This document shows, one piece after another, positions 5,963 through 14,490 of a stretch of 21,142 nt of DNA. Where the stretch lies: NCBI GenBank assembly GCA_964537205.1, contig CAZHZH010000047.1, positions 1 to 21,142 on the forward strand, in the 5' to 3' direction. A program made the translations under genes and the position numbers. Within the stretch, counting starts at the first letter, position 1. Every line of letters starts with the position of its first letter. The DNA comes from Colivivens sp964537205. Lineage in GTDB: Bacteria; Bacteroidota; Bacteroidia; Bacteroidales; Bacteroidaceae. The notes beneath the pieces are model-generated. The model saw only the letters and a program-made list of their open reading frames with translations, ran no database searches and had not been told where the DNA came from.

Positions 5963-7423
5963 ATGATAATTGACTACTTAGAGGAGCTGATTTTAAATAA
6001 TTTCGGCTTTAAACCGACATCCGACCAACAGGAAACGACAAGAGCGTTGTCGGAATTCATACTTGCCGACCAGTCGGAAAGAAGTGGCGGAATGGGGAAT
6101 GTTTTCATTCTGCGCGGGTACGCAGGCACAGGAAAGACATCGCTTGTCAGCGCGTTGGTAAAAACCATGGAGCAGGCACAGCGCAAGTGTGTGCTTATGG
6201 CACCCACAGGCAGGGCGGCGAAGGTGTTTTCCCTATATGCCGGGCATCCCGCGTTCACCATCCACAAACGGATATACCGTCAAAAGTCGATCGACGAGGA
6301 CGCAGTATTCCAAATGGGATACAACACGTTGAAGCACACCCTTTTCATAGTAGACGAAGCCTCCATGGTATCCAACGATTCCACACAAGGTCTGTTCGGA
6401 ACAGGACGGTTGTTAGACGACTTGATACATTTTGTCTATTCTGGTGAAGGCTGCCGGCTGATTCTTTTAGGAGACACGGCACAGCTTCCACCTGTGGGTG
6501 ACACCGAGAGCCCCGCCCTGCAGCCTGATGTGTTGCGCTCTTACGGACTCAATGTCACATGCATGACTTTGACCCAAGTAGTCAGACAAGAAGGACTTTC
6601 GGGCATACTGAGCAACGCCACCAACTTGAGGCAAACCATCAGCCGCACGCAAACCGGAGAAGCGTTCCATGCGCCACGCATCAGCTTCACCGCCGACGTT
6701 CACAACGTGCCAGGAAGCGAGCTTGTTGAAGAACTGGCTGATTGCTACCATAATTACGGATTCGACGACACCATCGTGGTATGCCGGTCGAACAAAAGAG
6801 CGCACATATACAATATGGGTATCCGCAACCAGATTCTCGACCGTGAGGAAGAATTGGCGACAGGCGACATGGTGATGATAGCGAAGAACAATTACTTCTG
6901 GCTCAAAGAGAATCGGAAAGGTAAGGTTGCGGGTGACACCGGGGAGGCGCAAAACGACTTCATAGCCAATGGCGATATAGCGCGGTGCGTCAGGGTGACG
7001 AACGAAAGAGAGTTATTCGGCTTTAGGTTCGCCGACTGCGTGTTGAGCCTGCCAGATTATGATGATTTGGAAATCAACGCCACGGTGTTGCTCGACACGC
7101 TGCACGCCGAGGCTCCCGCACTCACTCAGGAGCAAAACCGACTATTGTTCAGCAGAGTACTCGAAGACTATGCCGACATTCCGTACAAGAAGGACAGGTT
7201 GAAGAAACTGAGGGAGGATCCGTATTACAATGCCTTGCAAATAAAATACGCCTACGCGGTGACATGTCATAAAGCGCAAGGCGGACAATGGTCGGCTGTA
7301 TTCATCGACCAAGGGTACGTCACCGAGGACATGATAGGTGTGGATTACTACCGCTGGCTGTATACGGCGTTTACCCGCGCCACCCGGCACGTGTATTTAG
7401 TCAATTGGAAACAAGATGACTGA
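5963..7423 (+). CDS. RecD-like superfamily 1 helicase / AAA ATPase
   Basis: The 486-residue protein (from the ATG at 5963) has the full motif set of RecD-type superfamily 1B DNA helicases. These are Walker A GYAGTGKTS (52-60), Walker B IVDEASM (129-135), motif III LLGDTAQLPPVG (168-179), and near the C terminus the UvrD-like AVTCHKAQGGQW and YTAFTRATRHVYLV. It is expected to translocate on single-stranded DNA in the cytoplasm, probably in repair or recombination. No RecB or RecC partner is nearby and no extra nuclease domain is visible. An upstream extension to 5849 would run through the dispersed repeat and is unlikely. A perfect TTGAGTT/AACTCAA hairpin (5927-5942) lies just before the start. 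The gene ends at the base next to the alaS stop codon on the other strand. Confidence 0.9.
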   Translation: MIIDYLEELILNNFGFKPTSDQQETTRALSEFILADQSERSGGMGNVFILRGYAGTGKTSLVSALVKTMEQAQRKCVLMAPTGRAAKVFSLYAGHPAFTIHKRIYRQKSIDEDAVFQMGYNTLKHTLFIVDEASMVSNDSTQGLFGTGRLLDDLIHFVYSGEGCRLILLGDTAQLPPVGDTESPALQPDVLRSYGLNVTCMTLTQVVRQEGLSGILSNATNLRQTISRTQTGEAFHAPRISFTADVHNVPGSELVEELADCYHNYGFDDTIVVCRSNKRAHIYNMGIRNQILDREEELATGDMVMIAKNNYFWLKENRKGKVAGDTGEAQNDFIANGDIARCVRVTNERELFGFRFADCVLSLPDYDDLEINATVLLDTLHAEAPALTQEQNRLLFSRVLEDYADIPYKKDRLKKLREDPYYNALQIKYAYAVTCHKAQGGQWSAVFIDQGYVTEDMIGVDYYRWLYTAFTRATRHVYLVNWKQDD

Positions 7424-7439
7424 CTACAAGTCAGCCATC
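7415..7439. other. Small hairpin over two convergent stop codons
   Basis: CTGACT (7420-7425) and AGTCAG (7429-7434) with an ACA loop, extended by GATG/CATC after one mismatch, cover the stop codons of the helicase and alaS. There is no T-run on either side, so it is not a standard terminator, though a bidirectional block to polymerase is possible. Confidence 0.4.
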
Positions 7440-10039
7440 TCCAATACCTTGTCTATCGCCGCAGCCATTCCGGCAGGATTCTTTCCACCAGCAGTTGCGA
7501 AATGAGGTTGTCCGCCACCACCGCCTTGCATGAGTTTCGCTGCCTCACGCACAAGCTGTCCTGCGTTTCTTCCGCTCTTCACCAAATCGTCGGAAAGGGC
7601 GACAGTCAGTGTCGGTTTTCCATTAGACTCGCACGCTATTGCCACCAACAAGTTTTCAGGGAACTGGGCACGGAGTTGGAAAGCTATGTCCTTTACCTGC
7701 TGCGGATCAATTGGCAGCACCTCACTGATCACCTTCACCCCGTTTACGTCTTTCGCACGGGCGATAAGGTCGCGCTTCAGCTGCAACGCCTTCTGCGCCA
7801 TGAAGTCAGCCACCTGGGCATGAAGTTCCTTGTTTTCGGATATTGCTTTCTCTATAGTGGAACGAAGGTCGGGAGCGTTGTTGAACAACACGCGCACGTC
7901 TTTTATGAAATCCTGCATCCGGTCGATCACCGCCTCAACCTGCTTGCCTGTGATTGCCTCAATACGGCGCACACCTGCGGCTATTGAACTTTCAGAAACG
8001 ATTCTGACCATTCCCAAGCGTCCTGTCGACGACGCGTGGCAGCCACCACAGAATTCCACACTCGATCCGAATTTGACGACACGCACCTTGTCTCCATACT
8101 TCTCGCCAAACAGCGCTATTGCTCCAAGTTTCTTAGCCTCTTCGATAGGAGTGTCACGGAATTCCTCAAGCGGAATGTCCTCGCGTATCTTCTCGTTGAC
8201 CAGATGCTCCACCTCACGCAACTGTTCAGGAGTCACTTTTTCGAAGTGGGAGAAGTCGAAACGCAATCCTTCGGCGGTCACCAACGAGCCTTTCTGCTCA
8301 ACATGCTTTCCAAGAACCTCGCGCAGAGCCTCATCGAGCAAGTGCGTGCAAGTGTGGTTCGCTTCGATGGCACGACGGCGTTCCACATCCACACACGCCA
8401 TAAATTCCGCCCCGGCGTCAACCGGCAATTTGTCGACTATATGTATCGACTGCCCGTTCTCGCGCTTCGTGTCTAACACGTTTATCGTCTCTGTCTCATT
8501 GACAAGTACGCCGGTATCACCTACCTCGCCACCCATCTCAGCATAGAAAGGAGTCTCATCGAGTACTATTTCATAAACGATTCCTTTCTTTTGCTTTACA
8601 TGTCTGTACTTCAGGATATGGCAACTATATTCCGTGTAGTCGTAACCTACGAAGCGGCTCTCTCCCTCACGGAGTACGGTCCAATCGCCCATCTCCACTT
8701 GTGCGGCATTGCGGGCGCGTTCCTTTTGCTTCTGCATCTCCACGTTAAATCCTTCCTCATCGACAGTCAGTCCGTTCTCACGGCAAATGAGTTCGGTGAG
8801 GTCGAGCGGGAATCCATACGTATCAAACAAGCGGAAAGCCTCAGTGCCAGGGATCTCGGTCTTACCATCGGCCTTAACTTGGTTCATCACATCAGATAGC
8901 AGTTTGATGCCATTGGCAAGAGTGCGCAAGAACGAATCCTCCTCTTCCTTCATCACCTTCATGATGAGTTCCTTCTGCGCTCCGAGTTCCGGATAAGCGT
9001 CGCCCATCTCAGCGATAAGTGTCGGCACCAATTTGTAAATGAAAGCCTCCTTCTGTCCGAGGAACGTGTATCCGTAACGAACGGCGCGGCGTAAAATACG
9101 GCGGATCACATATCCAGCCTTTGCGTTACTCGGCAGTTGTCCGTCGGCAATAGAGAACGCTATGGCGCGCAAGTGGTCGGCGACGACACGCATAGCCACA
9201 TCTGTCTTTTCATCTTCACCGTACTTTTTGCCAGACATGTCGCCTATCACCTTGATTATAGGTTGGAACACGTCAGTATCATAATTCGAGGTCTTGCCCT
9301 GGAGGGTGCGTACAAGACGTTCAAATCCCATTCCGGTGTCAATCACCTTGGCGGGCAGCGGTTCAAGACTGCCGTCAGCCTTCCGGTTGAACTGCATGAA
9401 CACAAGATTCCAAATTTCAATCACCTGCGGGTGATCCTTATTGACCAACTCGCGTCCTGGTACTTTTGCCTTTTCCTCAGCAGAACGGGAATCAATATGA
9501 ATCTCCGAGCAAGGACCGCACGGACCAGTATCGCCCATTTCCCAAAAGTTGTCATGCTTGTTTCCATTTATGATATGATCCTTTGGAAGGAACTGCTCCC
9601 ATATCGAAGCCGCCTCGTTGTCGCGTTCAAGTCCCTCATCAGGAGCTCCCTCAAACACCGTGGCGTACAAATCGCCAGGATTAATCTTGAGCACGTCGAC
9701 TATGTACTCCCACGCCCAACTGATAGCCTCCTTCTTAAAGTAATCACCGAACGACCAATTTCCCAACATCTCGAACATGGTGTGGTGATAGGTGTCGTGC
9801 CCCACTTCTTCAAGGTCGTTGTGCTTGCCGCTTACCCGCAGGCACTTCTGGGAATCCGCCATCCGGCGGCTTATCGGTTGTACGTTACCAAGTATGATAT
9901 TTTTAAATTGGTTCATGCCTGCATTGGTGAACATGAGCGTCGGGTCGTCCTTCACTACCATCGGAGCCGAAGGTACAATGAGGTGTCCCTTGCTTTTGAA
10001 GAACGCCTTAAACGATTCTCTGATTTCTTTTGCTGTCAT
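7424..10039 (-). CDS. alaS: Alanine--tRNA ligase
   Basis: AlaRS charges tRNA-Ala in the cytoplasm and clears mischarged Ser and Gly. The 871-residue length is normal for the family. The N-terminal catalytic core is clear (MTAKEIRESFKAFFKSKGH, then FTNAGMNQFKNI and the GHDTYHHTMFEMLGNWSFGD region). The editing domain has HTCTHLL as its HxxxH zinc site and CGGCHASSTG as the second zinc-binding element, and the C-Ala domain ends with a GGGGGQPHFATAGGKNPAG stretch. All key elements are intact. A Bacteroidota -7 element lies 31 bases upstream of the ATG. The gene converges on the helicase with no intergenic base. Confidence 0.98.
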   Translation of the reverse strand: MTAKEIRESFKAFFKSKGHLIVPSAPMVVKDDPTLMFTNAGMNQFKNIILGNVQPISRRMADSQKCLRVSGKHNDLEEVGHDTYHHTMFEMLGNWSFGDYFKKEAISWAWEYIVDVLKINPGDLYATVFEGAPDEGLERDNEAASIWEQFLPKDHIINGNKHDNFWEMGDTGPCGPCSEIHIDSRSAEEKAKVPGRELVNKDHPQVIEIWNLVFMQFNRKADGSLEPLPAKVIDTGMGFERLVRTLQGKTSNYDTDVFQPIIKVIGDMSGKKYGEDEKTDVAMRVVADHLRAIAFSIADGQLPSNAKAGYVIRRILRRAVRYGYTFLGQKEAFIYKLVPTLIAEMGDAYPELGAQKELIMKVMKEEEDSFLRTLANGIKLLSDVMNQVKADGKTEIPGTEAFRLFDTYGFPLDLTELICRENGLTVDEEGFNVEMQKQKERARNAAQVEMGDWTVLREGESRFVGYDYTEYSCHILKYRHVKQKKGIVYEIVLDETPFYAEMGGEVGDTGVLVNETETINVLDTKRENGQSIHIVDKLPVDAGAEFMACVDVERRRAIEANHTCTHLLDEALREVLGKHVEQKGSLVTAEGLRFDFSHFEKVTPEQLREVEHLVNEKIREDIPLEEFRDTPIEEAKKLGAIALFGEKYGDKVRVVKFGSSVEFCGGCHASSTGRLGMVRIVSESSIAAGVRRIEAITGKQVEAVIDRMQDFIKDVRVLFNNAPDLRSTIEKAISENKELHAQVADFMAQKALQLKRDLIARAKDVNGVKVISEVLPIDPQQVKDIAFQLRAQFPENLLVAIACESNGKPTLTVALSDDLVKSGRNAGQLVREAAKLMQGGGGGQPHFATAGGKNPAGMAAAIDKVLEMADL

Positions 10040-10069
10040 TGTATGATTCCTTTACTGCAAATTTGAGTG

Positions 10070-10077
10070 CAAAGGTA
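10070..10077 (-). promoter_or_regulatory. Probable alaS promoter (-7 element)
   Basis: The minus strand reads TACCTTTG, a full TAnnTTTG match, about 30 bases upstream of the alaS ATG. No convincing -33 box is visible at the usual spacing. Confidence 0.6.
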
Positions 10078-10152
10078 CTAAATAATTGAGTAATGACAGA
10101 CTGCAAACTTGATTAATTTGACTTTCGAATCCTTTTATGTGATTTTTTGTAG

Positions 10153-10160
10153 TAACTTTG
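10153..10160 (+). promoter_or_regulatory. -7 element directly in front of the glycosyltransferase ATG
   Basis: TAACTTTG matches TAnnTTTG and ends only four bases before the ATG at 10165. Transcription from it would begin at or next to the start codon, giving a leaderless or nearly leaderless mRNA. The -33 region is not clear. Confidence 0.55.
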
Positions 10161-10164
10161 TATC

Positions 10165-11088
10165 ATGACAATATCAGTAGTTATACCTGTTTACAACGTT
10201 GAAAGCACACTGAGACGGTGCATTGAAAGCGTACTATCCCAATCGTTTGCCGACTGGGAGGCAATCCTGGTGGACGACGGCTCCACCGACCATAGCGGCC
10301 TAATATGCGACGAGTACGCGTCGAAAGACACGCGAATACACGTGGTGCACAAAGCCAACGGAGGTTTGAGTGAGGCACGAAACGCTGGAATTGACAGGGC
10401 GAAAGGCGACTTCATCACTTTCTTGGACAGCGACGACTTTATTGACGAAGGAACGTTTGAGAATGTGATTGAAATAGCGTGCGAATACGCGGAAACAGAC
10501 ATACTGGAATACCCGGTCGTTGTACACAAAGGACACAAGACAGAACGCAGCTTGGAGTTCGACACCCTGTCATACAACGACGCGAAAAGTTATTGGATTG
10601 ACGGGAAAGCCTATGATCACACATACGCATGCAACAAATTCTTCCGCCGCTACTTGTTCGATGACGTCGTGTTTCCGCCAAGAAAGTATTTTGAGGACGC
10701 GTGGACCCTGCCTTTGATTCTCAAAAAGAACCCGATGATAATGACCATATCAAAGGGACTCTACTATTACTGTTGGAACGACAACGGCATCACCGCGAAA
10801 CCATCTGGTGAACGACTCCGCCAACTGCTCGACGCGCAAATAGAGGCATCGCGCATACTGCGACTGCCGCTGACAACAGACGAGACGGCTGAATGGTATC
10901 TGCATTTGCTAAACATACAAATCGATGTGTGCCGTTTCTGCGACGAGCAACCAGTTCTGCCCGATCGCAAACTTCCCTACCATTTATCCCGAACCATGCA
11001 AGGTAGAATGAAAATCGCAATACTCAACCTATTTGGCATCAAGATTCTATGCAGACTATATCGCATAATAAAGGGCAAATCTATATAA
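10165..11088 (+). CDS. Glycosyltransferase family 2 protein
   Basis: The 307-residue protein has a GT-A fold signature: MTISVVIPVYNVESTLRRCI at the very N terminus, ILVDDGSTD (about 34-42) for nucleotide-sugar binding, NGGLSEARNAGI, and the metal-binding FLDSDDF (about 90-96). Family 2 enzymes move a sugar from a nucleotide donor to a growing glycan at the inner face of the cytoplasmic membrane, usually for capsule, O-antigen or protein-linked glycans. The donor and acceptor cannot be told from sequence. No transmembrane segments are obvious; the C terminus is basic with a hydrophobic stretch that may touch the membrane. It overlaps the next glycosyltransferase gene by 40 bases, so the two are probably translated together. 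No other glycan-assembly gene is in the cluster. Confidence 0.93.
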   Translation: MTISVVIPVYNVESTLRRCIESVLSQSFADWEAILVDDGSTDHSGLICDEYASKDTRIHVVHKANGGLSEARNAGIDRAKGDFITFLDSDDFIDEGTFENVIEIACEYAETDILEYPVVVHKGHKTERSLEFDTLSYNDAKSYWIDGKAYDHTYACNKFFRRYLFDDVVFPPRKYFEDAWTLPLILKKNPMIMTISKGLYYYCWNDNGITAKPSGERLRQLLDAQIEASRILRLPLTTDETAEWYLHLLNIQIDVCRFCDEQPVLPDRKLPYHLSRTMQGRMKIAILNLFGIKILCRLYRIIKGKSI

Positions 11089-11978
11089 GTTTCATAGTGT
11101 CCTACTACAACCTTCCCATCGGCATGCTTAAGGAGTGTGTCGGAAGTATTCTTGCGTTGAATCTGCCAAAAGAGAACCGGGAGGTCATCATTGTGGACGA
11201 CGGGAGTATCGTTAGCGCGGAACCTATGCTGAGGCGCATGTCGTCTGACATCACATACATCAGGCAAGACAACCAAGGGCTGAGCAGTGCGAGGAACACC
11301 GGCATGGATGCAGCACGCGGGGAATACATCCAATTTGTCGACGGCGACGACAAGCTCCTTCGTCGTGGTTACAACCAATGCATAGGACTTTTGCTCGACA
11401 AACATCCCGACATGATTTTATTCAAGACAGGACGCAGAAGCCGCCATGCACCAGGAGCGACAGAGAAATGCACCGGCACGCACTACATGCTGCATCACAA
11501 CCTACGGGCCGCCGCATGTGGGTATCTGTTCAGGAAGAGGATTACACACGGATTGGAATTCACGCCAAACATCGTACATGAAGACGAAGAATTCTCCCCG
11601 CTCCTACTCTTAAACGCCCAGACTGTCATATCCACCAACATCAAAGCCTATTACTACCGCCAAAGAAAAGGTTCGATAATACACCGGTACGACGAGAAGT
11701 GGATAAACAAGCGGTTAGACGACCTTGAGGGAGTGATTCTCCGTTTGCATGATGACACCCTCCAGATGAACCCGCCTCAAAAGGACGCACTATGCAGAAG
11801 GGTGGACCAACTCTGCATGGACTATCTTTACCAATCGGCTGTACTTACAAAAAATATTGGCAAGGTGAGACAAAGAGCGTCGCGACTCAAACGACATGGT
11901 TTGTTCCCACTTGCCAATAAAGATTATACAAAAGTGTACCGCCTCTTCCGCGTTGTGTCAAAACTGATCTTAAACTGA
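11049..11978 (+). CDS. Glycosyltransferase family 2 protein
   Basis: The 309-residue GT-A enzyme has ISFIVSYYNLPIGMLKECVG, EVIIVDDGS, NQGLSSARNTGMD and the metal-binding FVDGDD (about 97-102), with an acidic VHEDEEF further on as the likely catalytic region. It is related to but clearly different from the enzyme just upstream; the first motif reads SYYN where that one has PVYN. The start at 11049 lies inside the upstream gene, a 40-base overlap that suggests coupled translation and successive steps in one glycan pathway. It converges on the S9 peptidase gene with a 22-base gap containing a small inverted repeat (11974-11995). The sugar specificity is unknown. Confidence 0.92.
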   Translation: MQTISHNKGQIYISFIVSYYNLPIGMLKECVGSILALNLPKENREVIIVDDGSIVSAEPMLRRMSSDITYIRQDNQGLSSARNTGMDAARGEYIQFVDGDDKLLRRGYNQCIGLLLDKHPDMILFKTGRRSRHAPGATEKCTGTHYMLHHNLRAAACGYLFRKRITHGLEFTPNIVHEDEEFSPLLLLNAQTVISTNIKAYYYRQRKGSIIHRYDEKWINKRLDDLEGVILRLHDDTLQMNPPQKDALCRRVDQLCMDYLYQSAVLTKNIGKVRQRASRLKRHGLFPLANKDYTKVYRLFRVVSKLILN

Positions 11979-11995
11979 CAGGATGCGGAGTCAGT
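11974..11995. other. Inverted repeat at a convergent gene junction
   Basis: ACTGAC (11974-11979) and GTCAGT (11990-11995) flank a 10-base loop between the glycosyltransferase and S9 peptidase stops. There is no T-run. The motif resembles the CTGACT/AGTCAG hairpin at the helicase/alaS junction. Confidence 0.35.
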
Positions 11996-12000
11996 CACGC

Positions 12001-14451
12001 CTACAGGTCCTTCTTTGGGTACATGCTTTCCCACCACGAGCCATCATCTTGCAAATATTTGGCAAACCATGCGAATATAGTATTTTGCCACTTTATGCGT
12101 TTCTGATAATCAAGTATATGGTGGTTTTGCCCATTCACCAGCACCATTGCCGTCTCTCTGCCAAGCAGTTTCAACGCAGTGTACATTTGTATGCTCTCAC
12201 CTACAGGAACATTAGTATCGGCGTCACCATGGAGAAAAAGAATCGGAGTGTGAACTTTGTCAGCGTTGAAAAGCGGACTTTGGTCAACATACAAATGCTT
12301 GTCGGTCCACGGATAGCGGTTAGCCATACTTACCTCGCTGTAACTGTAACCCCAATAACCTTCACCCCAATAGCTGGTATGATCACTTATGCCAGCGTGT
12401 GAGATGGCTGCCGCGAAGATGTCAGTCACTGTTTGCAGGTACTGAGTCATGAAGCCTCCATAGCTTGCGCCAATGCACCCTATTTTCTTGTCGTTCACGT
12501 AAGAATGTTCTCGGCAGAACTGCAAAGTACCTTCAATGATGTCTTGTGCGACTCCTTCTCCGGCAGTGTCAACATGGCGCGCCGACCATTTCTGTCCAAA
12601 ACCAGTAGCCCCCGACGGATTGATTACAAGTACCACATATCCGAGCGACGCATACGCGTGAAGAGGGTAACGGCTTTCGAAATCACGGCTCGTCGGACTG
12701 CAACCTCCATAATAGTTGACTATCATAGGGTACTTCTTTGATGCGTCGAAATCGGCAGGAAGGTAATAACGCGCATAAACGGTGTCACCCCGTGAGTTGG
12801 TAAACGTCCAGCCGTTGCATTCACCAAGACGGGAATGCTTGAGAGTCACGCTGCTGAGATCCTCTTCCACCACAGCCTTCAGCGTTTTAAGGTTCATGGT
12901 ATACAGGCGGTCGCTGTTTGACGCACTGCAACCATAAAACGCCATCACCGGAGCCTTGTTTGCAAGCGCAAGACTCATAACGACCTCCTCCTTGCAGTCC
13001 AACTGCTTGATAGCACGACTTTTAGGGTCAAGGCGGAACACATTGACAGAGTCATGATCTTCCGCTGTGAAATATATCTGTCCATCAGCATGATTCCACC
13101 AGTAATTGGTTACTGACGGGTCGAAATCGCGGGTAAGGGCTATTGTGTCGCCAGCCGAAAGCAAATAGAGTTGCTTGTCTATCATGCTTGGAATCTGTCC
13201 TTCGTCCACATTCATCCCTATGCCCCCCAGACACTCAGGCGAACCAAACACAAGGATCTGAGAAGCGTCGGGCGAAAACACAGCTCCTTCGATAAAGCCG
13301 TCCTTGACTATCAACGCCTCAGTCCGCCTACTCTCTAAATCCATCTTGTACAATGTGTACACAGTTGTAGGACGTGATGCAAGGTGAGATTCTGATTTGA
13401 TAAACAGTATTTGCCTGCCATCAGCGGATATATCCTGCAAATAAATGTTGTGGTGGCCAAACGTAAGCGGCTGCATCACACCGTCACCCAAGTCATAAAT
13501 AGCGAGATTGTTGCGTTCGCGCCATCCTGGCTGACGGTCGTCAGGCTCGACGACCTCATATATGCTGGCATCCTCTTTCGGACCTTCGCTCTTTATATTA
13601 TATATAAGGTATGTTTCCGTAGATCCCATGACAAACGAGCCGGCAGGAATATCAGAAGCGAGAAGACTTTGAACGCCTGTCGAAGGATCTTCAGCGATAA
13701 GTTCCCGCCCATTTACCCCTTCACGTACAAAATAGAACTTGTCCGTGCGAGGCATCCATGTCAATCCTACCGTACGCTCTGCTATCACTCTGCCCGTGGC
13801 AGTCTCCACCACCTTGTAACGCTGGGAAGTCTTTCCACCCTGTTTCACGGTGAGGTATCCCTTTATCAAGTACTTGCCGTTTGGCGACAACCCGACATCA
13901 TTGAAATGTGTCCCGTGCAGCACGTCCGACAAGTTGTAATTGTGCGTCAGTGAAGCCGGTACCACTTTGATAACATCACCTTTCTCACACTCAACACTCA
14001 CCCGCATAGAGTCATTCGAGTCAGGAGTTGTAAGATACTTTATCGCTATCTGGTGGGATGACGGTTCCAATTTCACATAGCCGGTCATAACCTTCTTCCC
14101 GTCTACATACAATTGATAGTTTTCTATTCCCGAAATATTGATTGTAGCATCTGTGTAACGCGAATTGTCGATATTGAATCCTACGAGATGCAATGCGTCG
14201 CCCGATGAGCATCCGGGAAGTTTCGCGTCCGACAACACCTTTCCGCCGTCAAAAGCGTCGAGTCCCACAGCGTAATCCATCATGTCGGAAGTGGAAAACG
14301 CCTTTGAGTTGACATCAGTGCTGTCGGAGATGAACGGACTGCGCACCACAAAAGGACCCGCATACTTGTAGGTCGTGACATCAATTGTCTCTGCCCGTGC
14401 GCCAAATGAGAGCAGACATATAAACACCGATAAAAATAATCTCGTTTTCAT
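12001..14451 (-). CDS. Secreted S9-family (prolyl oligopeptidase-like) serine peptidase
   Basis: The 816-residue protein has a signal peptide (about 1-20, ending in ARA), an N-terminal extension of roughly 150 residues, a beta-propeller region (SPNGKYLI, FSPDASQILVFG and similar blades), and a C-terminal alpha/beta-hydrolase domain. The catalytic Ser is in GASYGGF (Ser663), the Asp in HGDADTNVP (about Asp745), and the His in GQNHHILDY (about 777-778). Such dipeptidyl-peptidase-like enzymes trim peptides in the periplasm or at the surface. The triad looks complete. It is the last gene of a leftward operon, 39 bases after malQ. The N-terminal extension is longer than in simple prolyl oligopeptidases, but I cannot name it. 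Confidence 0.93.
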   Translation of the reverse strand: MKTRLFLSVFICLLSFGARAETIDVTTYKYAGPFVVRSPFISDSTDVNSKAFSTSDMMDYAVGLDAFDGGKVLSDAKLPGCSSGDALHLVGFNIDNSRYTDATINISGIENYQLYVDGKKVMTGYVKLEPSSHQIAIKYLTTPDSNDSMRVSVECEKGDVIKVVPASLTHNYNLSDVLHGTHFNDVGLSPNGKYLIKGYLTVKQGGKTSQRYKVVETATGRVIAERTVGLTWMPRTDKFYFVREGVNGRELIAEDPSTGVQSLLASDIPAGSFVMGSTETYLIYNIKSEGPKEDASIYEVVEPDDRQPGWRERNNLAIYDLGDGVMQPLTFGHHNIYLQDISADGRQILFIKSESHLASRPTTVYTLYKMDLESRRTEALIVKDGFIEGAVFSPDASQILVFGSPECLGGIGMNVDEGQIPSMIDKQLYLLSAGDTIALTRDFDPSVTNYWWNHADGQIYFTAEDHDSVNVFRLDPKSRAIKQLDCKEEVVMSLALANKAPVMAFYGCSASNSDRLYTMNLKTLKAVVEEDLSSVTLKHSRLGECNGWTFTNSRGDTVYARYYLPADFDASKKYPMIVNYYGGCSPTSRDFESRYPLHAYASLGYVVLVINPSGATGFGQKWSARHVDTAGEGVAQDIIEGTLQFCREHSYVNDKKIGCIGASYGGFMTQYLQTVTDIFAAAISHAGISDHTSYWGEGYWGYSYSEVSMANRYPWTDKHLYVDQSPLFNADKVHTPILFLHGDADTNVPVGESIQMYTALKLLGRETAMVLVNGQNHHILDYQKRIKWQNTIFAWFAKYLQDDGSWWESMYPKKDL

Positions 14452-14490
14452 TGTTTTCTGTTGATTATGATTACAAGCAGCCGCATGGCG

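Noticed and set aside
9137..10066. 309-codon plus-strand ORF opposite alaS
   Set aside because: Long, but it is the antisense shadow of the conserved 5' half of alaS, and shows no protein motifs.
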